Shown: piece by piece, positions 8,898-19,513 of the stretch | How positions within the stretch are numbered: the first letter of the stretch is position 1 | Layout: each line of letters starts with the position of its first letter | DNA from: Luteimonas saliphila | GTDB lineage: Bacteria; Pseudomonadota; Gammaproteobacteria; Xanthomonadales; Xanthomonadaceae | Reading direction: 5' to 3' | NCBI RefSeq assembly: GCF_016774335.1 | Contig: NZ_JAETWA010000045.1 | Coordinates: forward strand, 62,001-126,000 | DNA length: 64,000 bases | The notes under the pieces: model-generated | What the model was told of the DNA's origin: nothing | Seen by the model: only the letters and a program-made list of their open reading frames with translations | Database searches by the model: none | Translations under genes and position numbers: made by a program

Positions 8898-10134
8898 GCG
8901 CATCCCGGGAAAATCCGGCAAGGCTTCGAAGGCGCCATCGAAGGCACCGGCCAAAGCGCCCGCGGCGAAGCCGGCATCGCGGAAGAAAGTCGCCGCGGCG
9001 ACCGCGGTGGGAGCCGATGCCTCCGCGCGCAGCCGCGTCGAGTTCGCCAAGCAGGCCAGGCCCGACCTCGCCGCGGTGCGCGCGCAGATCGACGGCATCG
9101 ACCACGAGATCCAGTCGCTGATCGCCGAGCGCGCGCTGTGGGCGCACCAGGTCGGCAAGGCCAAGGGCAAGCTCGCCGCCGCGATCGACTACTACCGCCC
9201 CGAGCGCGAGGCGCAGGTGCTGCGGCGGGTGGTCGACCGCAACGACGGCCCGCTCTCGGACGAGGTGCTGGTGCGCCTGTTCCGCGAGATCATGTCGGCC
9301 TGCCTGGCCCAGCAGGAGCCGTTGAAGATCGGCTACCTCGGCCCCGAGGGCACGTTCTCGCAGCAGGCGGTGCACAAGCACTTCGGGCATTCCGCGCGCG
9401 GACTGCCGCTGGTGAGCATCGAGGAGGTGTTCGACGAGGTCACGGCCGGCAACGCGGACTTCGGCGTGGTGCCGGTGGAGAATTCCGGCCAGGGCACGAT
9501 CCAGTCCACGCTCGACATGTTCCTGACCTCGCCGTTGAAGATCTGCGGCGAGGTGGAACTGCGCGTGCACCAGTACCTGCTCTCGCGTACCGGCCACCTC
9601 GAGGACGTCGAGCGCGTGTATTCGCACGGCATGTCGCTGGCGCAGTGCAAGAACTGGCTGCGGCAGAACCTGCCTGACGTGCACAAGGAAGCGGTCGCGA
9701 GCAACGCCGAGGCGGTGCGACGGGCGAAGAAGTCGGACGACGCGGCCGCCATCGCAGGCGAGAACGCCGCCCACGTCTACGGCATGAAGGTCGTCGCCGG
9801 CCCCATCGAGGATCGTACCGACAACACCACGCGTTTCCTGGTGGTGGGCCGTGCGTCCTTCCCGCCCTCGGGCAACGACCGCACCTCGCTGATGGTGTCG
9901 ATCCGCGACCAGCCCGGCGCGCTGTACAAGATCCTCGAACCGCTGGCGCGCCGCGCCATCAGCATGAACCGGATCGAGTCGCGGCCCGCGCACGGGGCGC
10001 TGTGGCAGTACGCATTCTTCATCGATGTCGAAGGCCACGTCGACGAATCGCCGCTGAAGGACGCGCTGGCCGAAATCGACGATTTCGCCGGCGACGTGCA
10101 CGTGCTGGGCTCGTATCCGGTCGCGGTGCCGTGA
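8890..10134 (+). CDS. pheA: bifunctional chorismate mutase / prephenate dehydratase PheA
   Basis: A 414-residue enzyme converting chorismate to prephenate and then to phenylpyruvate for phenylalanine. Domains: chorismate mutase at about 57-135 ([16 protein letters not shown]), prephenate dehydratase at about 140-320 ([34 protein letters not shown]), and a C-terminal ACT regulatory domain ([24 protein letters not shown]) that senses phenylalanine. Odd feature: the first 45 or so residues are Lys/Ala/Pro-rich ([16 protein letters not shown]), a low-complexity extension not needed for any of the domains. It overlaps serC by 8 bp and lies 133 bp before aroA. Confidence 0.97.
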   Translation: MAKRIPGKSGKASKAPSKAPAKAPAAKPASRKKVAAATAVGADASARSRVEFAKQARPDLAAVRAQIDGIDHEIQSLIAERALWAHQVGKAKGKLAAAIDYYRPEREAQVLRRVVDRNDGPLSDEVLVRLFREIMSACLAQQEPLKIGYLGPEGTFSQQAVHKHFGHSARGLPLVSIEEVFDEVTAGNADFGVVPVENSGQGTIQSTLDMFLTSPLKICGEVELRVHQYLLSRTGHLEDVERVYSHGMSLAQCKNWLRQNLPDVHKEAVASNAEAVRRAKKSDDAAAIAGENAAHVYGMKVVAGPIEDRTDNTTRFLVVGRASFPPSGNDRTSLMVSIRDQPGALYKILEPLARRAISMNRIESRPAHGALWQYAFFIDVEGHVDESPLKDALAEIDDFAGDVHVLGSYPVAVP

Positions 10135-10153
10135 GCGGACGTGGTGGCGGCAA

Positions 10154-10170
10154 GCCCCGTCGCGCGGGGC
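10154..10170 (+). other. short GC hairpin between pheA and aroA
   Basis: A 6-bp perfect stem (GCCCCG / CGGGGC) with a 5-base loop stands 20 bp after the pheA stop. There is no T-run, so it is a weak terminator at best. It could act as a processing or pausing site between pheA and aroA. Confidence 0.3.
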
Positions 10171-10267
10171 GCAACGGTCGTGCCTGCCTGCACAAGGCGC
10201 GTAGCCACATTGGCGAGGCGATGCGGGCGGCGACGCCTCCCAAAGGATCTTCATTTCGGGACACGCC

Positions 10268-11587
10268 ATGAGCAGCGCCACGGGCAGGGACTGGATCGCA
10301 TCGAAGGGCACGCCGCTGCGCGGCGAACTCGCGGTGCCGGGCGACAAATCGGTCTCGCACCGGGCGATCATGCTGGCCTCGCTGGCCGATGGCGTCTCGC
10401 GCGTGGAGGGTTTCCTCGAAGGCGAGGACGCGCGCGCGACCGAGGCGATCTTCCGCAGCATGGGCGTGCATATCGAAGCGCCGGAAGCGGGCGGCCGCAT
10501 CGTCCACGGCGTCGGCGTCGACGGTCTGCGCGCGCCCGCGGGGCCGCTCGACTGCGGCAACGCCGGCACCGGCATGCGCCTGCTGGCGGGCCTGCTGGCG
10601 GGTCAGTCGTTCGACACTACGCTCATCGGCGACGCCTCGCTGTCGAAGCGGCCGATGCGCCGCGTCACCGTGCCGTTGTCCAGGATGGGCGCGCGCATCG
10701 ACACCGGCGAAGGCGGCGTGCCGCCGCTGCGCATCCACGGCGGCGGCGCGCTGCAGGGTATCGACATCGAAACCGAGGTCGCGAGCGCGCAGGTCAAGTC
10801 GGCCCTGCTGCTGGCGGGCCTGTACGCGCGCGGAACCACCACCGTGCGCGAACCGCATCCGACCCGCGACTACACCGAGCGCATGCTGCAGGCGCTGGGC
10901 TGGCCGATCGAGTTCTCGCCCGGGTTCGCACGACTCGAGGGCGGCCATCGCCTGGCCGCGCGCGACATCGTGGTGCCGGCGGATTTCTCCTCCGCCGCGT
11001 TCTTCATCGTCGCCGCGACGCTCGTGCCCGGCTCGGAACTGGTACTGCGTCGGGTCGGCATGAATCCGCGCCGTACCGGCCTGTTGCATGTGCTGCGCCT
11101 GATGGGCGCCGAGATCCGCGAAACGCCCGCGGGCGAGCAGGGCGGAGAACAGGTCAGCGACCTCGTGGTGCGGCATGCGCCGCTGCGCGGCATCGAGGTG
11201 CCGGTGGAACACGTGGCCGACATGATCGACGAGTTCCCGGCGCTGTTCGTCGCTGCGGTCCATGCGCAGGGCACGACCGTGGTGCGCGGCGCGGCCGAGC
11301 TGCGGGTCAAGGAATCCGACCGGATCGCGACGATGGCGGCGGGGCTGCGCACCCTCGGCGCGCGGATGGACGAAACGCCGGACGGCGCCGCCGTCCACGG
11401 CGGCGCGCAACTGCAGGGTGGCGGGGTCGAGAGCCATGGCGACCATCGCATCGCGATGTCGTTCGCGATCGCCGCGCAGCTGGCGGATGGCGAGGTCCGG
11501 ATCGGCGACATCGCCAATGTCGCCACCTCGTTCCCGGGGTTCGACGCCCTGGCGACGCGCACCGGGTTCGGCCTGCGCGAGGCCTGA
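10268..11587 (+). CDS. aroA: 5-enolpyruvylshikimate-3-phosphate synthase AroA
   Basis: A 439-residue enzyme of the shikimate pathway that joins phosphoenolpyruvate to shikimate-3-phosphate. Seen: LAVPGDKSVSHRAIMLASLA at the N-terminus, the conserved GNAGTGMRLLAG loop, DASLSKRPMRRV, ELRVKESDRIATMA and the terminal DHRIAMSFAIA. The GNAGTGMR context with Gly and Met looks like the ordinary class I-like or bacterial class II type; I did not try to call inhibitor sensitivity. An AAAGGA lies upstream of the ATG. It is the last gene of the serC-pheA-aroA set; cmk and rpsA, which often follow aroA, are 37 kb away here. Confidence 0.97.
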   Translation: MSSATGRDWIASKGTPLRGELAVPGDKSVSHRAIMLASLADGVSRVEGFLEGEDARATEAIFRSMGVHIEAPEAGGRIVHGVGVDGLRAPAGPLDCGNAGTGMRLLAGLLAGQSFDTTLIGDASLSKRPMRRVTVPLSRMGARIDTGEGGVPPLRIHGGGALQGIDIETEVASAQVKSALLLAGLYARGTTTVREPHPTRDYTERMLQALGWPIEFSPGFARLEGGHRLAARDIVVPADFSSAAFFIVAATLVPGSELVLRRVGMNPRRTGLLHVLRLMGAEIRETPAGEQGGEQVSDLVVRHAPLRGIEVPVEHVADMIDEFPALFVAAVHAQGTTVVRGAAELRVKESDRIATMAAGLRTLGARMDETPDGAAVHGGAQLQGGGVESHGDHRIAMSFAIAAQLADGEVRIGDIANVATSFPGFDALATRTGFGLREA

Positions 11588-11840
11588 CGACAGGTCGGGC
11601 ACGGCGACGCCGCTGCCAGCGGAGTCTTGGCCGCGTCATGGCATTGCGGCGTGCCCTGCGGCTTCGACGCCGTTCGTGGTGGACGATCCCGGGCGTGCCA
11701 GCCAAGGAGAACCGGAGGCCGGCGCCTGCGGCAGCCGTTGGCGCCCGCCCGGGCCGGATTCGCCACAAGGCACAGGCGCTGCAGTGGGCCTCCGGCGTGG
11801 TCGTGGACCCCACGCGCCCGCGGAAGGGGAACACGATCCC

Positions 11841-11908
11841 TGTCATCCCGAGCGCAGCGAGGGATCTGCTCCACGGCGGCAGGATCCCTCGCTGCGCTCG
11901 GGATGACA
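11841..11908. repeat. long inverted repeat (hairpin copy 1)
   Basis: Two perfectly complementary 26-bp arms, 11841-11866 and 11883-11908, with a 16-base loop. The left arm begins TGTCATCCCGAGCGCAGC. Sequences of this TCATCCCGAGCG(C/A)AGCGAGGGATC type recur between genes in many high-GC bacteria, so this is probably a mobile, MITE- or REP-like palindrome. In RNA it would form a very stable stem and could stop or protect the aroA transcript. Confidence 0.9.
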
Positions 11909-12070
11909 TCCGGGCTTGTTGCGAGCCATCCCGGAGCATGACGATGTCGGCGCATCGGGTTCGTTGCGAACCATCCCGGGGAATTGCGACGCCGGCGCCT
12001 CACATGCGATCCGCGCTCGCCGATGTCGTGGTCGATGACCCCGCGCGCCCGCAGACGGGAACACGATCCC

Positions 12071-12138
12071 TGTCATCCCGAGCGCAGCGAGGGATCTGCT
12101 CCACGGCAGCAAGATCCCTCGCTGCGCTCGGGATGACA
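12071..12138. repeat. long inverted repeat (hairpin copy 2)
   Basis: The same 26-bp arms as copy 1, at 12071-12096 and 12113-12138, again with a 16-base loop that differs at only two positions. It lies exactly 230 bp from copy 1 and in the same orientation. Confidence 0.9.
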
Positions 12139-12259
12139 TCCGGGCTTCTTGCGAGCCCATCCTGGAGGATCGCGACGCTGGCGCCTCACATGCGATGCAC
12201 GCCTCCGGCACGCGAGGAACCCCGGCTGCAGCACGGCGATTGCAGCGCGACGGCGCCGC

Positions 12260-12835
12260 TTACCGTGTTTCCAGCCGGAAGTCGACGGGCACCTGGACGC
12301 TCGATTCGACCGCCTTGCCGTCGCGCATGGCCGGCTCGAACCTCCAGCCACGCACGGCCTGCAGTGCCGCGCGATCGAGGTCGCGCGAGCTGCTGCGACG
12401 GGCCACGGAGACATCGGTGGGCACGCCGTCCGCGCCTACCTCGACCAGGACCAGCACCGTGCCCTCGATCCCGGAGCGCAGGGCGGTCGCCGGGTACTCG
12501 GGCGGGGTCTGCGTGAGCGGGCGGGCGTCGCGGTCGATCGGTGCCGCCGGTCGGGCGCGTTCGGGCGTGGTGTCCCGTGGCGCAGGCGCGGTGGAGACGG
12601 GGGATTGCGACGGTTCGGGGACGGTTTCGCCGATGGGGGTCGGTTCCGGCACCGTCCCGGCATCGTCGCGGCCGAGGAAGTACCAGGCGGTGGCGATGAT
12701 CGCCAGCAGCAGCAGGATCCACAGCACCATGCTGGCGCCGCCGCCGCGGCGCGGCGGGACGTCATCGCTGCGGACATCGGGGCGCGGATCGGGGTCGCGC
12801 GGAGGACGGCGTTCCGGGTTCGTCGGGTCGGACAT
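12260..12835 (-). CDS. TonB-family energy transducer-like protein (copy A)
   Basis: A 191-residue protein with the TonB layout: a charged cytoplasmic N-terminus, one membrane helix (about 37-55, MVLWILLLLAIIATAWYFL), a Pro-rich periplasmic linker, and a TonB C-terminal domain from about 110 (LTQTPPEYPATALRSGIEGT, then VLVEVGADG, ALQAVRGWRFEPAM). Such proteins couple the proton-motive force to outer-membrane transport or act as orphan TonB-like proteins. No exbB, exbD or receptor gene is adjacent, and the helix lacks the usual SxxxH motif, so energy coupling is unproven. The ATG at 12835 is chosen because 25 further upstream residues look non-coding. It lies 90 bp downstream of a related gene. 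Confidence 0.82.
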   Translation of the reverse strand: MSDPTNPERRPPRDPDPRPDVRSDDVPPRRGGGASMVLWILLLLAIIATAWYFLGRDDAGTVPEPTPIGETVPEPSQSPVSTAPAPRDTTPERARPAAPIDRDARPLTQTPPEYPATALRSGIEGTVLVLVEVGADGVPTDVSVARRSSSRDLDRAALQAVRGWRFEPAMRDGKAVESSVQVPVDFRLETR

Positions 12836-12925
12836 GGCGTTGGCCTCTGCCTTCGGGGATGAATGGACCATTCCATGCCAGCCGTGCAGGGCGCGTCGCC
12901 GCGGCGTCAACGGCAGGTGACGGCG

Positions 12926-15004
<2,079 letters not shown>

Positions 15005-15033
15005 GGTCCGCAAGCCGATCCTGGCGTGGAAGA

Positions 15034-15061
15034 ACGACGGCGCCCCGGAGGACGCCGTCGT
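15034..15061. terminator. hairpin between serS and the convergent hydrolase
   Basis: A 9-bp perfect stem (ACGACGGCG / CGCCGTCGT) with a 10-base loop sits between two convergent genes. There is no T-run on either strand, so it could be a weak bidirectional terminator. Confidence 0.45.
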
Positions 15062-15088
15062 ACCATGCGGTCGATGGAGGACGGTCGC

Positions 15089-16933
15089 TCAGAACAGGTT
15101 GACGTCCGGCCAGAGCGAAACCTCGTCGACGATCTCCTGCAGCATCGCGTTCATCGCCTCCGTGCTGTCGTTCGAGGAGTTGGTGCTCGCGGCGAAACCG
15201 AAGCCGTCGTTGCGGCGGCGATAGACCGACATCGTGGCGCTCATCTCGCCGTAGTGCGCGTAGGACGTGGGAAGTACGGTTTCGTGGCGCATGAAGCGCA
15301 GCAGGTCGATCGAGGTCGCGATCCAGCCGCCGTGCGAGTCGAAGCGCTGTGGCTTGACGCTGGAATAGGCGCCACCGCCGTAGTACTTCACTTCGTCGGG
15401 CTTGCGGTCGGCCTCCTTGTCGCCGCCGATGACCATGCCGCTTGCGCCGGCAGGCTTGAGGATGGCGTCGCGCACGTACGCTTCGTAGGACTTGCGGGAC
15501 CTGGCCTCGATCACGCGACCGAGCAACGAATAGCCGAAGTTGGAGTACATGTCGTTGGTCTCCGGGTCGTTGTCCGGGTCGTAGTTCGCGGTGCCCGGAT
15601 CGTAGCCGAGCGGATAGTTGGCGAGCGTCCACTCGATCAGGCCCTTGTGACCGGTGCCGTTGTAGGCGAACATCGGATCGCTCTTGGCGCCGTCCTTGTT
15701 GACATTGACGAATCCGCTGCGGTGGCGCACCAGGTGGTCGACGGTGATGTCCTCGATCTTCCTGTTGCCTGACGGCGTCGGGTATTGCCCGCCGAGCACG
15801 CTGTTGCTGCCGAACACTTTCGAGCTCGAGTCGAGGCTGGTGTCCTGGATCAGCCTGGCCACCGCGACGCGGGTGATCGGCTTGGAGACACTGGCGATGC
15901 GAAAGCGGTGCGCCGGTCCGACCGGTTGGCCACGCTCCTTGTCCGCCAGGCCGTAGCCCGAGGCGAACACCAGCTTCTTGTTGCGGCTGATCGCGATCGA
16001 CATGCCCGGGATGCCGTTGGCGCGCATGTACGCCTTCACCTTGCGCTCGATCAGCGCCAGGTCCTTCGCACGGAAGGTCGAGTTCTCCCAGACCCCATTG
16101 AAGCGCACGCCATTGCCGGCGTTGAAGGCCTCGATATAGCGAGGCTCCCAGCTCTGGTAGCGGTAGTTGTCGAACACCGCCTGGTAGTGCGCGGCGGGGA
16201 TGCCGTGCCGCGCCGACCACTGCGGTCCGGACGCCCTGGTCCAGATCGCGGCGTAGCGGTCTGTGTTGCCCTGGCGGTAGCCGCTGACCACCTTCAGCCG
16301 GTAGCCCTGCTTGCCGAAATCGTCGAAGGCCTTCTGGTAGTCGACCGCCGACAGGCCGTGGCGAGCCACCCAGGCCGGGCCGCCCTTCTCGAAGATCGCG
16401 GCGAAGCGCGGCGAGCCGCCGAGGTCGAAGGCGCTGACGTGCGACAGGCCGTAGCCCTGCTTCGACAGGTCGCCGACCACGGTCTGGTACTGCTCGGCGG
16501 TCAGGCCGTGGCGGGCCTGCCAGGCCGGACCGCCCTTCTTTTCCCAGATCGCGGCGTAATGGGGCTTGCCGCCGACCGCGTAGCCGTTGACCCAGGTCAG
16601 CCGGTAGCCCTGTTTGACGTAGTCGCCGACGGCCGCCTGGTATTGCTCGGGGTCGAGCCCGTGGCGTGCGGCCCACGCGGGACCGCCGGTCTTCTTCCAC
16701 AGCGCGGCGTAACGCGCGCCACCGCTGTCGTAGCCGGCGATCGAGGTCAGCCGGTACCCCTTCTTGCCGAAGTCGTCGAAGGCCTGCTGGTATTGCGCCG
16801 CGGTCATGCCGTGGCGTGCGGCCCACGTGGCCGCGTCGGCCGGCAGCGCCGCCAGCAGGGCCAGCGTGGTGGCGACCAGTGCGGCGGCGATGCGCGCTCG
16901 CTGGCGCGGCGCGGGAGGGTGGATCGTGTCCAT
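15089..16933 (-). CDS. secreted beta-lactamase-fold serine hydrolase with five N-terminal BTRD1-type repeats
   Basis: A 614-residue exported protein. A signal peptide covers about residues 1-34 (helix ALVATTLALLAALPADA). Then come five tandem repeats of about 50 residues at 35-84, 85-135, 136-185, 186-236 and 237-286, each of the form W.ARHG......YQ....D...GYR......Y.....RYAA.W, resembling the bacterial tandem repeat domain BTRD1. Residues 290-614 are a beta-lactamase/penicillin-binding-protein-like hydrolase: SxxK as Ser348-Lys351, YSN at 463-465, and a later HGG. This architecture resembles fungal polyglycine hydrolases and relatives, so a secreted peptidase or esterase is likely; the substrate is unknown. 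AGGAG precedes the chosen ATG. Confidence 0.9.
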   Translation of the reverse strand: MDTIHPPAPRQRARIAAALVATTLALLAALPADAATWAARHGMTAAQYQQAFDDFGKKGYRLTSIAGYDSGGARYAALWKKTGGPAWAARHGLDPEQYQAAVGDYVKQGYRLTWVNGYAVGGKPHYAAIWEKKGGPAWQARHGLTAEQYQTVVGDLSKQGYGLSHVSAFDLGGSPRFAAIFEKGGPAWVARHGLSAVDYQKAFDDFGKQGYRLKVVSGYRQGNTDRYAAIWTRASGPQWSARHGIPAAHYQAVFDNYRYQSWEPRYIEAFNAGNGVRFNGVWENSTFRAKDLALIERKVKAYMRANGIPGMSIAISRNKKLVFASGYGLADKERGQPVGPAHRFRIASVSKPITRVAVARLIQDTSLDSSSKVFGSNSVLGGQYPTPSGNRKIEDITVDHLVRHRSGFVNVNKDGAKSDPMFAYNGTGHKGLIEWTLANYPLGYDPGTANYDPDNDPETNDMYSNFGYSLLGRVIEARSRKSYEAYVRDAILKPAGASGMVIGGDKEADRKPDEVKYYGGGAYSSVKPQRFDSHGGWIATSIDLLRFMRHETVLPTSYAHYGEMSATMSVYRRRNDGFGFAASTNSSNDSTEAMNAMLQEIVDEVSLWPDVNLF

Positions 16934-17053
16934 GGTGGCTCCTGGAGGTTGTGTCGGATGTCGCGCGAGCGGCGGGGCGTCGCCATGTCGCATCGCACGC
17001 ACGAAGGCAGTCGCGGAACGCGGCGAAAACCCGCCACGCTCCCGGGCGATGGG

Positions 17054-17518
17054 CTAGGGGTCGGCCTGCGGCACGGGATCGGACCGCGGCGCGTCGTCCC
17101 CTTCGACGGCCTTGCGCACGCGGCGCTCCACCGCCGGCATCAGCACCCCGACGAACATCCGCTTGAGCCCGTCCTTCAGTTCCCCGCTGGTGGAGGCCCC
17201 GGTGTCCGTGGGTTCGGACGCGGTATCGGCCGCGTCCAGTGGATCGGCGGGATCTGCCGCAAAGGCGTCGTCCTGAGATTGCGAAAGGGAGTCGAACGGC
17301 TCCCCGGATCCGGCGCCCGGTCCGGCATCCGCTTCGGACCCGGCATCGGCTCCGGCGGACGGATCGTCGAACGGGTCTGCTCCGGCTTCCTCGAACTCGC
17401 CCTGTAGGCCGTATCCGGTCTCGGTGTCCGACTCGTCGGCCGGTGGCTGCGCCATGGCGGGCAGCGCCAGCGCCAGGGCGAGCGCCAGCAGGAACAGGGT
17501 GGGGCGGGTGCGTTTCAT
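17054..17518 (-). CDS. exported acidic low-complexity protein, unknown function
   Basis: A 154-residue protein with a clear signal peptide (LFLLALALALALPAMA, cleavage near residue 23). The mature part is very acidic and rich in Asp, Ala, Gly and Ser (for example DPSAGADAGSEADAGPGAG), then ends in a more ordered, partly basic stretch (LKDGLKRMFVGVLMPAVERRVRKAV). I do not recognise a family. It lies between azoR and the repeat-bearing hydrolase, all on the minus strand; 120 bp separate it from the hydrolase start, so co-transcription is possible. Confidence 0.65.
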   Translation of the reverse strand: MKRTRPTLFLLALALALALPAMAQPPADESDTETGYGLQGEFEEAGADPFDDPSAGADAGSEADAGPGAGSGEPFDSLSQSQDDAFAADPADPLDAADTASEPTDTGASTSGELKDGLKRMFVGVLMPAVERRVRKAVEGDDAPRSDPVPQADP

Positions 17519-17601
17519 GTCGATCTCCTGGGAACGGGAACCGGTGGCCGACGGCCACCTGTTCCTGCAGTCGGGATCGACGGGAGAAACCCGCCACGCG
17601 A

Positions 17602-17622
17602 CCGCGCCCGTGGCGGGCGCGG
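17602..17622 (-). terminator. GC hairpin after azoR
   Basis: A 9-bp perfect stem (CCGCGCCCG / CGGGCGCGG) with a 3-base loop lies 13 bp beyond the azoR stop. No T-run follows, so it is a tentative terminator. Confidence 0.45.
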
Positions 17623-17635
17623 CCTGGGTGCCGTT

Positions 17636-18214
17636 TCAGGCTGCCTTGCGTTCCGGCGCGGGCAGGGCGCCGAGGGCATTGGCGATCGACGCGGCGCGGT
17701 GTTCCGGGGACAGCCCGATGCCGTCCGCGCGCACGAGCTCGATGTCCTCCACGCCGAGGAAGCCCAGCGCATGTCGCAGGTAGGGTTCGACGAAGTCGGA
17801 CGGCTGGCCGTCGTGCAGGCCCCCGGACGCGGTGGCGACGATCACCCGCTTGCCGCCCGCCAGGCCCTCGGGACCGTTGGCGGTGTAGCGGAAGGTGCGT
17901 CCGCGCACGGCGATGCGGTCGATCCAGGCCTTGAGCGTGGACGGGATGCCGAAGTTGTACATCGGCGCGCCGATCACCACGACGTCGGCTTCCAGGAACT
18001 CGCGCAGGGTGGCCTCGCCGCGCGCGGCTTCGAGCGCGTCGCTGCCGGGCAGGGTAGCCGCGGACAGGTGCGGCAGGGGGTCGCGGGCGAGATCGCGGGA
18101 CTGGACTTCCAGCCCACTCACCCGGGTGCGCCAGCGTGCGACGATGGCGGCGGTGAGTTCGCGGGTGACCGACTGGTCGCCCAGGACGCTCGAATCGATC
18201 TGCAGCAGTTTCAT
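17636..18214 (-). CDS. azoR: FMN-dependent NADH-azoreductase / quinone reductase AzoR
   Basis: A 192-residue flavodoxin-fold cytoplasmic enzyme that reduces azo dyes and quinones with two electrons from NADH; its natural role is thought to be quinone detoxification. Seen: MKLLQIDSSVLGDQSVTREL (FMN phosphate loop), GAPMYNFGIPSTLKAWIDR (the family hallmark) and TASGGLHDG. It is transcribed away from a LysR-type gene across a 115-bp shared promoter region, the classical arrangement in which the regulator controls the divergent gene. Confidence 0.95.
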   Translation of the reverse strand: MKLLQIDSSVLGDQSVTRELTAAIVARWRTRVSGLEVQSRDLARDPLPHLSAATLPGSDALEAARGEATLREFLEADVVVIGAPMYNFGIPSTLKAWIDRIAVRGRTFRYTANGPEGLAGGKRVIVATASGGLHDGQPSDFVEPYLRHALGFLGVEDIELVRADGIGLSPEHRAASIANALGALPAPERKAA

Positions 18215-18329
18215 GGGCCTGTCTCCTCGGGTTCGTTCGGCGGGCGCCGACGGGGAGACACATTAGTTCGTTGCATCAATAGGATAAACGTGGTCAAATG
18301 CCACGCATCGTTCTATTCAGGAGGTTAAC
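18215..18329. promoter_or_regulatory. azoR-lysR divergent promoter region
   Basis: A 115-bp AT-richer intergenic stretch. For the LysR gene I see TTGCAT at 18271-18276 and TCAAAT at 18294-18299 with a 17-base spacer, then AGGAGG before the GTG start. The same interval must hold the azoR promoter; TTTGACCACGTTTATCC reads on the minus strand but no convincing spacing was found. A CGTT-N14-AACG imperfect dyad overlaps both and could be the LysR site. Confidence 0.5.
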
Positions 18330-19349
18330 GTGCAGGACCTCAACGATCTGTACTACTTCGCGATGGTGGTCGACCACGGCGGCTTCGCCGCTGCCGAGCG
18401 TGCGCTCGGGATTCCGAAGTCGCGCCTGAGCCGCCGCATCAGCCAGCTCGAGAACGAGCTCGGGGTGCGGCTGCTGCAGCGTTCCACGCGCCGCTTCGCC
18501 GTCACCGACGTCGGCCAGAGCGTGCACCGCCACGCCCAGTCGATGCTGGCCGAGGCGACCGCCGCGCGCGAGGTCGTCGACCGGCTCAGCGCGGAGCCGC
18601 GCGGGGTGGTGAAGGCCAGCGTGCCGGTGGGCGTGGCGCAACAGTTGATGCCCAAGCTGCTGCCGGATTTCCTGGCGCGGTTCCCGGACGTTCGCGTGCA
18701 GTTGCACGTCAGCAACCGCCGCGTGGACGTGATCAACGAAGGCTTCGACGTGGCGATCCGCGTGCGCACCAAGTTCGACGACGATGGCAGCCTGGTGATG
18801 CGCAGCTTCGGCATGATCCAGGAACTGCTGGTCGCAAGCCCGCGCTACCTCGACCGGGCCGGTCGTCCGAAGACCCCCGAGGACCTCGAAGGCCACACCT
18901 CGATGAGCATGGGCGAGGACGAGGGCCGGCAGCGCTGGGAGTTGCAGGGGCGCGATGGCGAGGTGCGCCGGATCGAACTCAAGCCGCGGGTTTCGGGCTT
19001 CGATTTCCCGATGCTGATGGACCTGGCCAAGCAGGGCCTGGGCATCACCATGCTGCCCGAGACCTTGTGCGCCGACGCGGTGCGCAACGGCGAACTGGAA
19101 GTGGTGCTGCCCGACTGGCGACTGCCGCAGGGCGTCGCCCACGCGGTGTTCGCATCGCGACGCGGCATGCTGCCGGCGGTACGCGTGTTCATCGATTTCC
19201 TTGCCGAGCGCCTGCCGACGCTGATCGAGGAATCCAGCCTCAACTGCCGGCACTGCGGCAAGGACGGCGATGCGAGCGTGGACACGGCGCGGATGGCCGG
19301 TTCCCGTCGCAAGCCGGAGGCGGCGCCCGCGCATGCGAGCGTGCGTTGA
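18330..19349 (+). CDS. LysR-family transcriptional regulator
   Basis: A 339-residue regulator starting at GTG, supported by a perfect AGGAGG. Residues 1-60 are the winged helix-turn-helix (LNDLYYFAMVVDHGGFAAAE, LGIPKSRLSRRISQLENELG); residues 90-300 are the substrate-binding effector domain. It is of the CrgA/AaeR-like group that often controls oxidoreductases or efflux. An extra tail of about 35 residues with CRHCG and a basic end is unusual for the family. Divergence from azoR suggests that quinone-like or electrophilic compounds are the inducer; that is inference. Confidence 0.93.
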   Translation: MQDLNDLYYFAMVVDHGGFAAAERALGIPKSRLSRRISQLENELGVRLLQRSTRRFAVTDVGQSVHRHAQSMLAEATAAREVVDRLSAEPRGVVKASVPVGVAQQLMPKLLPDFLARFPDVRVQLHVSNRRVDVINEGFDVAIRVRTKFDDDGSLVMRSFGMIQELLVASPRYLDRAGRPKTPEDLEGHTSMSMGEDEGRQRWELQGRDGEVRRIELKPRVSGFDFPMLMDLAKQGLGITMLPETLCADAVRNGELEVVLPDWRLPQGVAHAVFASRRGMLPAVRVFIDFLAERLPTLIEESSLNCRHCGKDGDASVDTARMAGSRRKPEAAPAHASVR

Positions 19350-19425
19350 CGCTGTGCGCGTCCGACGTGAAGCGGCGGCCGCGCCAGCGCAGCGAGGGCC
19401 CAAACCGGCGACAATGGGCATAGCC

Positions 19426-19513
19426 GGAAGGGTGGCAGAGTGGTCGATTGCAGCGGTCTTGAAAACCGCCGATGGGAAACCATCCGTGGGTTCGAATCCC
19501 ACCCCTTCCGCCA
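19426..19513 (+). tRNA. tRNA-Ser(UGA)
   Basis: An 88-base tRNA including an encoded CCA end. The acceptor arms GGAAGGG (19426-19432) and CCCTTCC (19503-19509) pair perfectly, with G as discriminator base. The anticodon stem GCGGT/ACCGC closes the loop CTTGAAA, giving anticodon TGA at 19460-19462. A long variable arm (GATGGGAAACCATC) confirms a serine tRNA. TTCGAAT marks the T loop. It reads UCA and UCG/UCU-type codons, with UCA as the main cognate. Confidence 0.98.

Larger units (their letters stand above)
11588..12259. repeat. non-coding repeat region after aroA, two about 230-bp tandem units
   Basis: This 672-bp gap has no convincing gene. Two related units start near 11797 and 12028 (offset 230-231 bp). 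Each opens with GTGGTCG..GACCCC.CGCGCCCG, continues through GGGAACACGATCCC into a long hairpin, and then into GCGAnCCATCC and GGCGCCTCACATGCGAT. The first unit has an extra sub-copy of the GCGAnCCATCCC segment. Before 11797 a looser relative of the opening segment is visible near 11670. The many short reading frames here follow the repeat symmetry and look spurious. Confidence 0.85.

Noticed and set aside
11627-12220. Small Arg/Ser-rich reading frames on both strands after aroA
   Set aside because: They read through the inverted repeats, so each has a mirror-image frame; there is no ribosome binding site or family motif.
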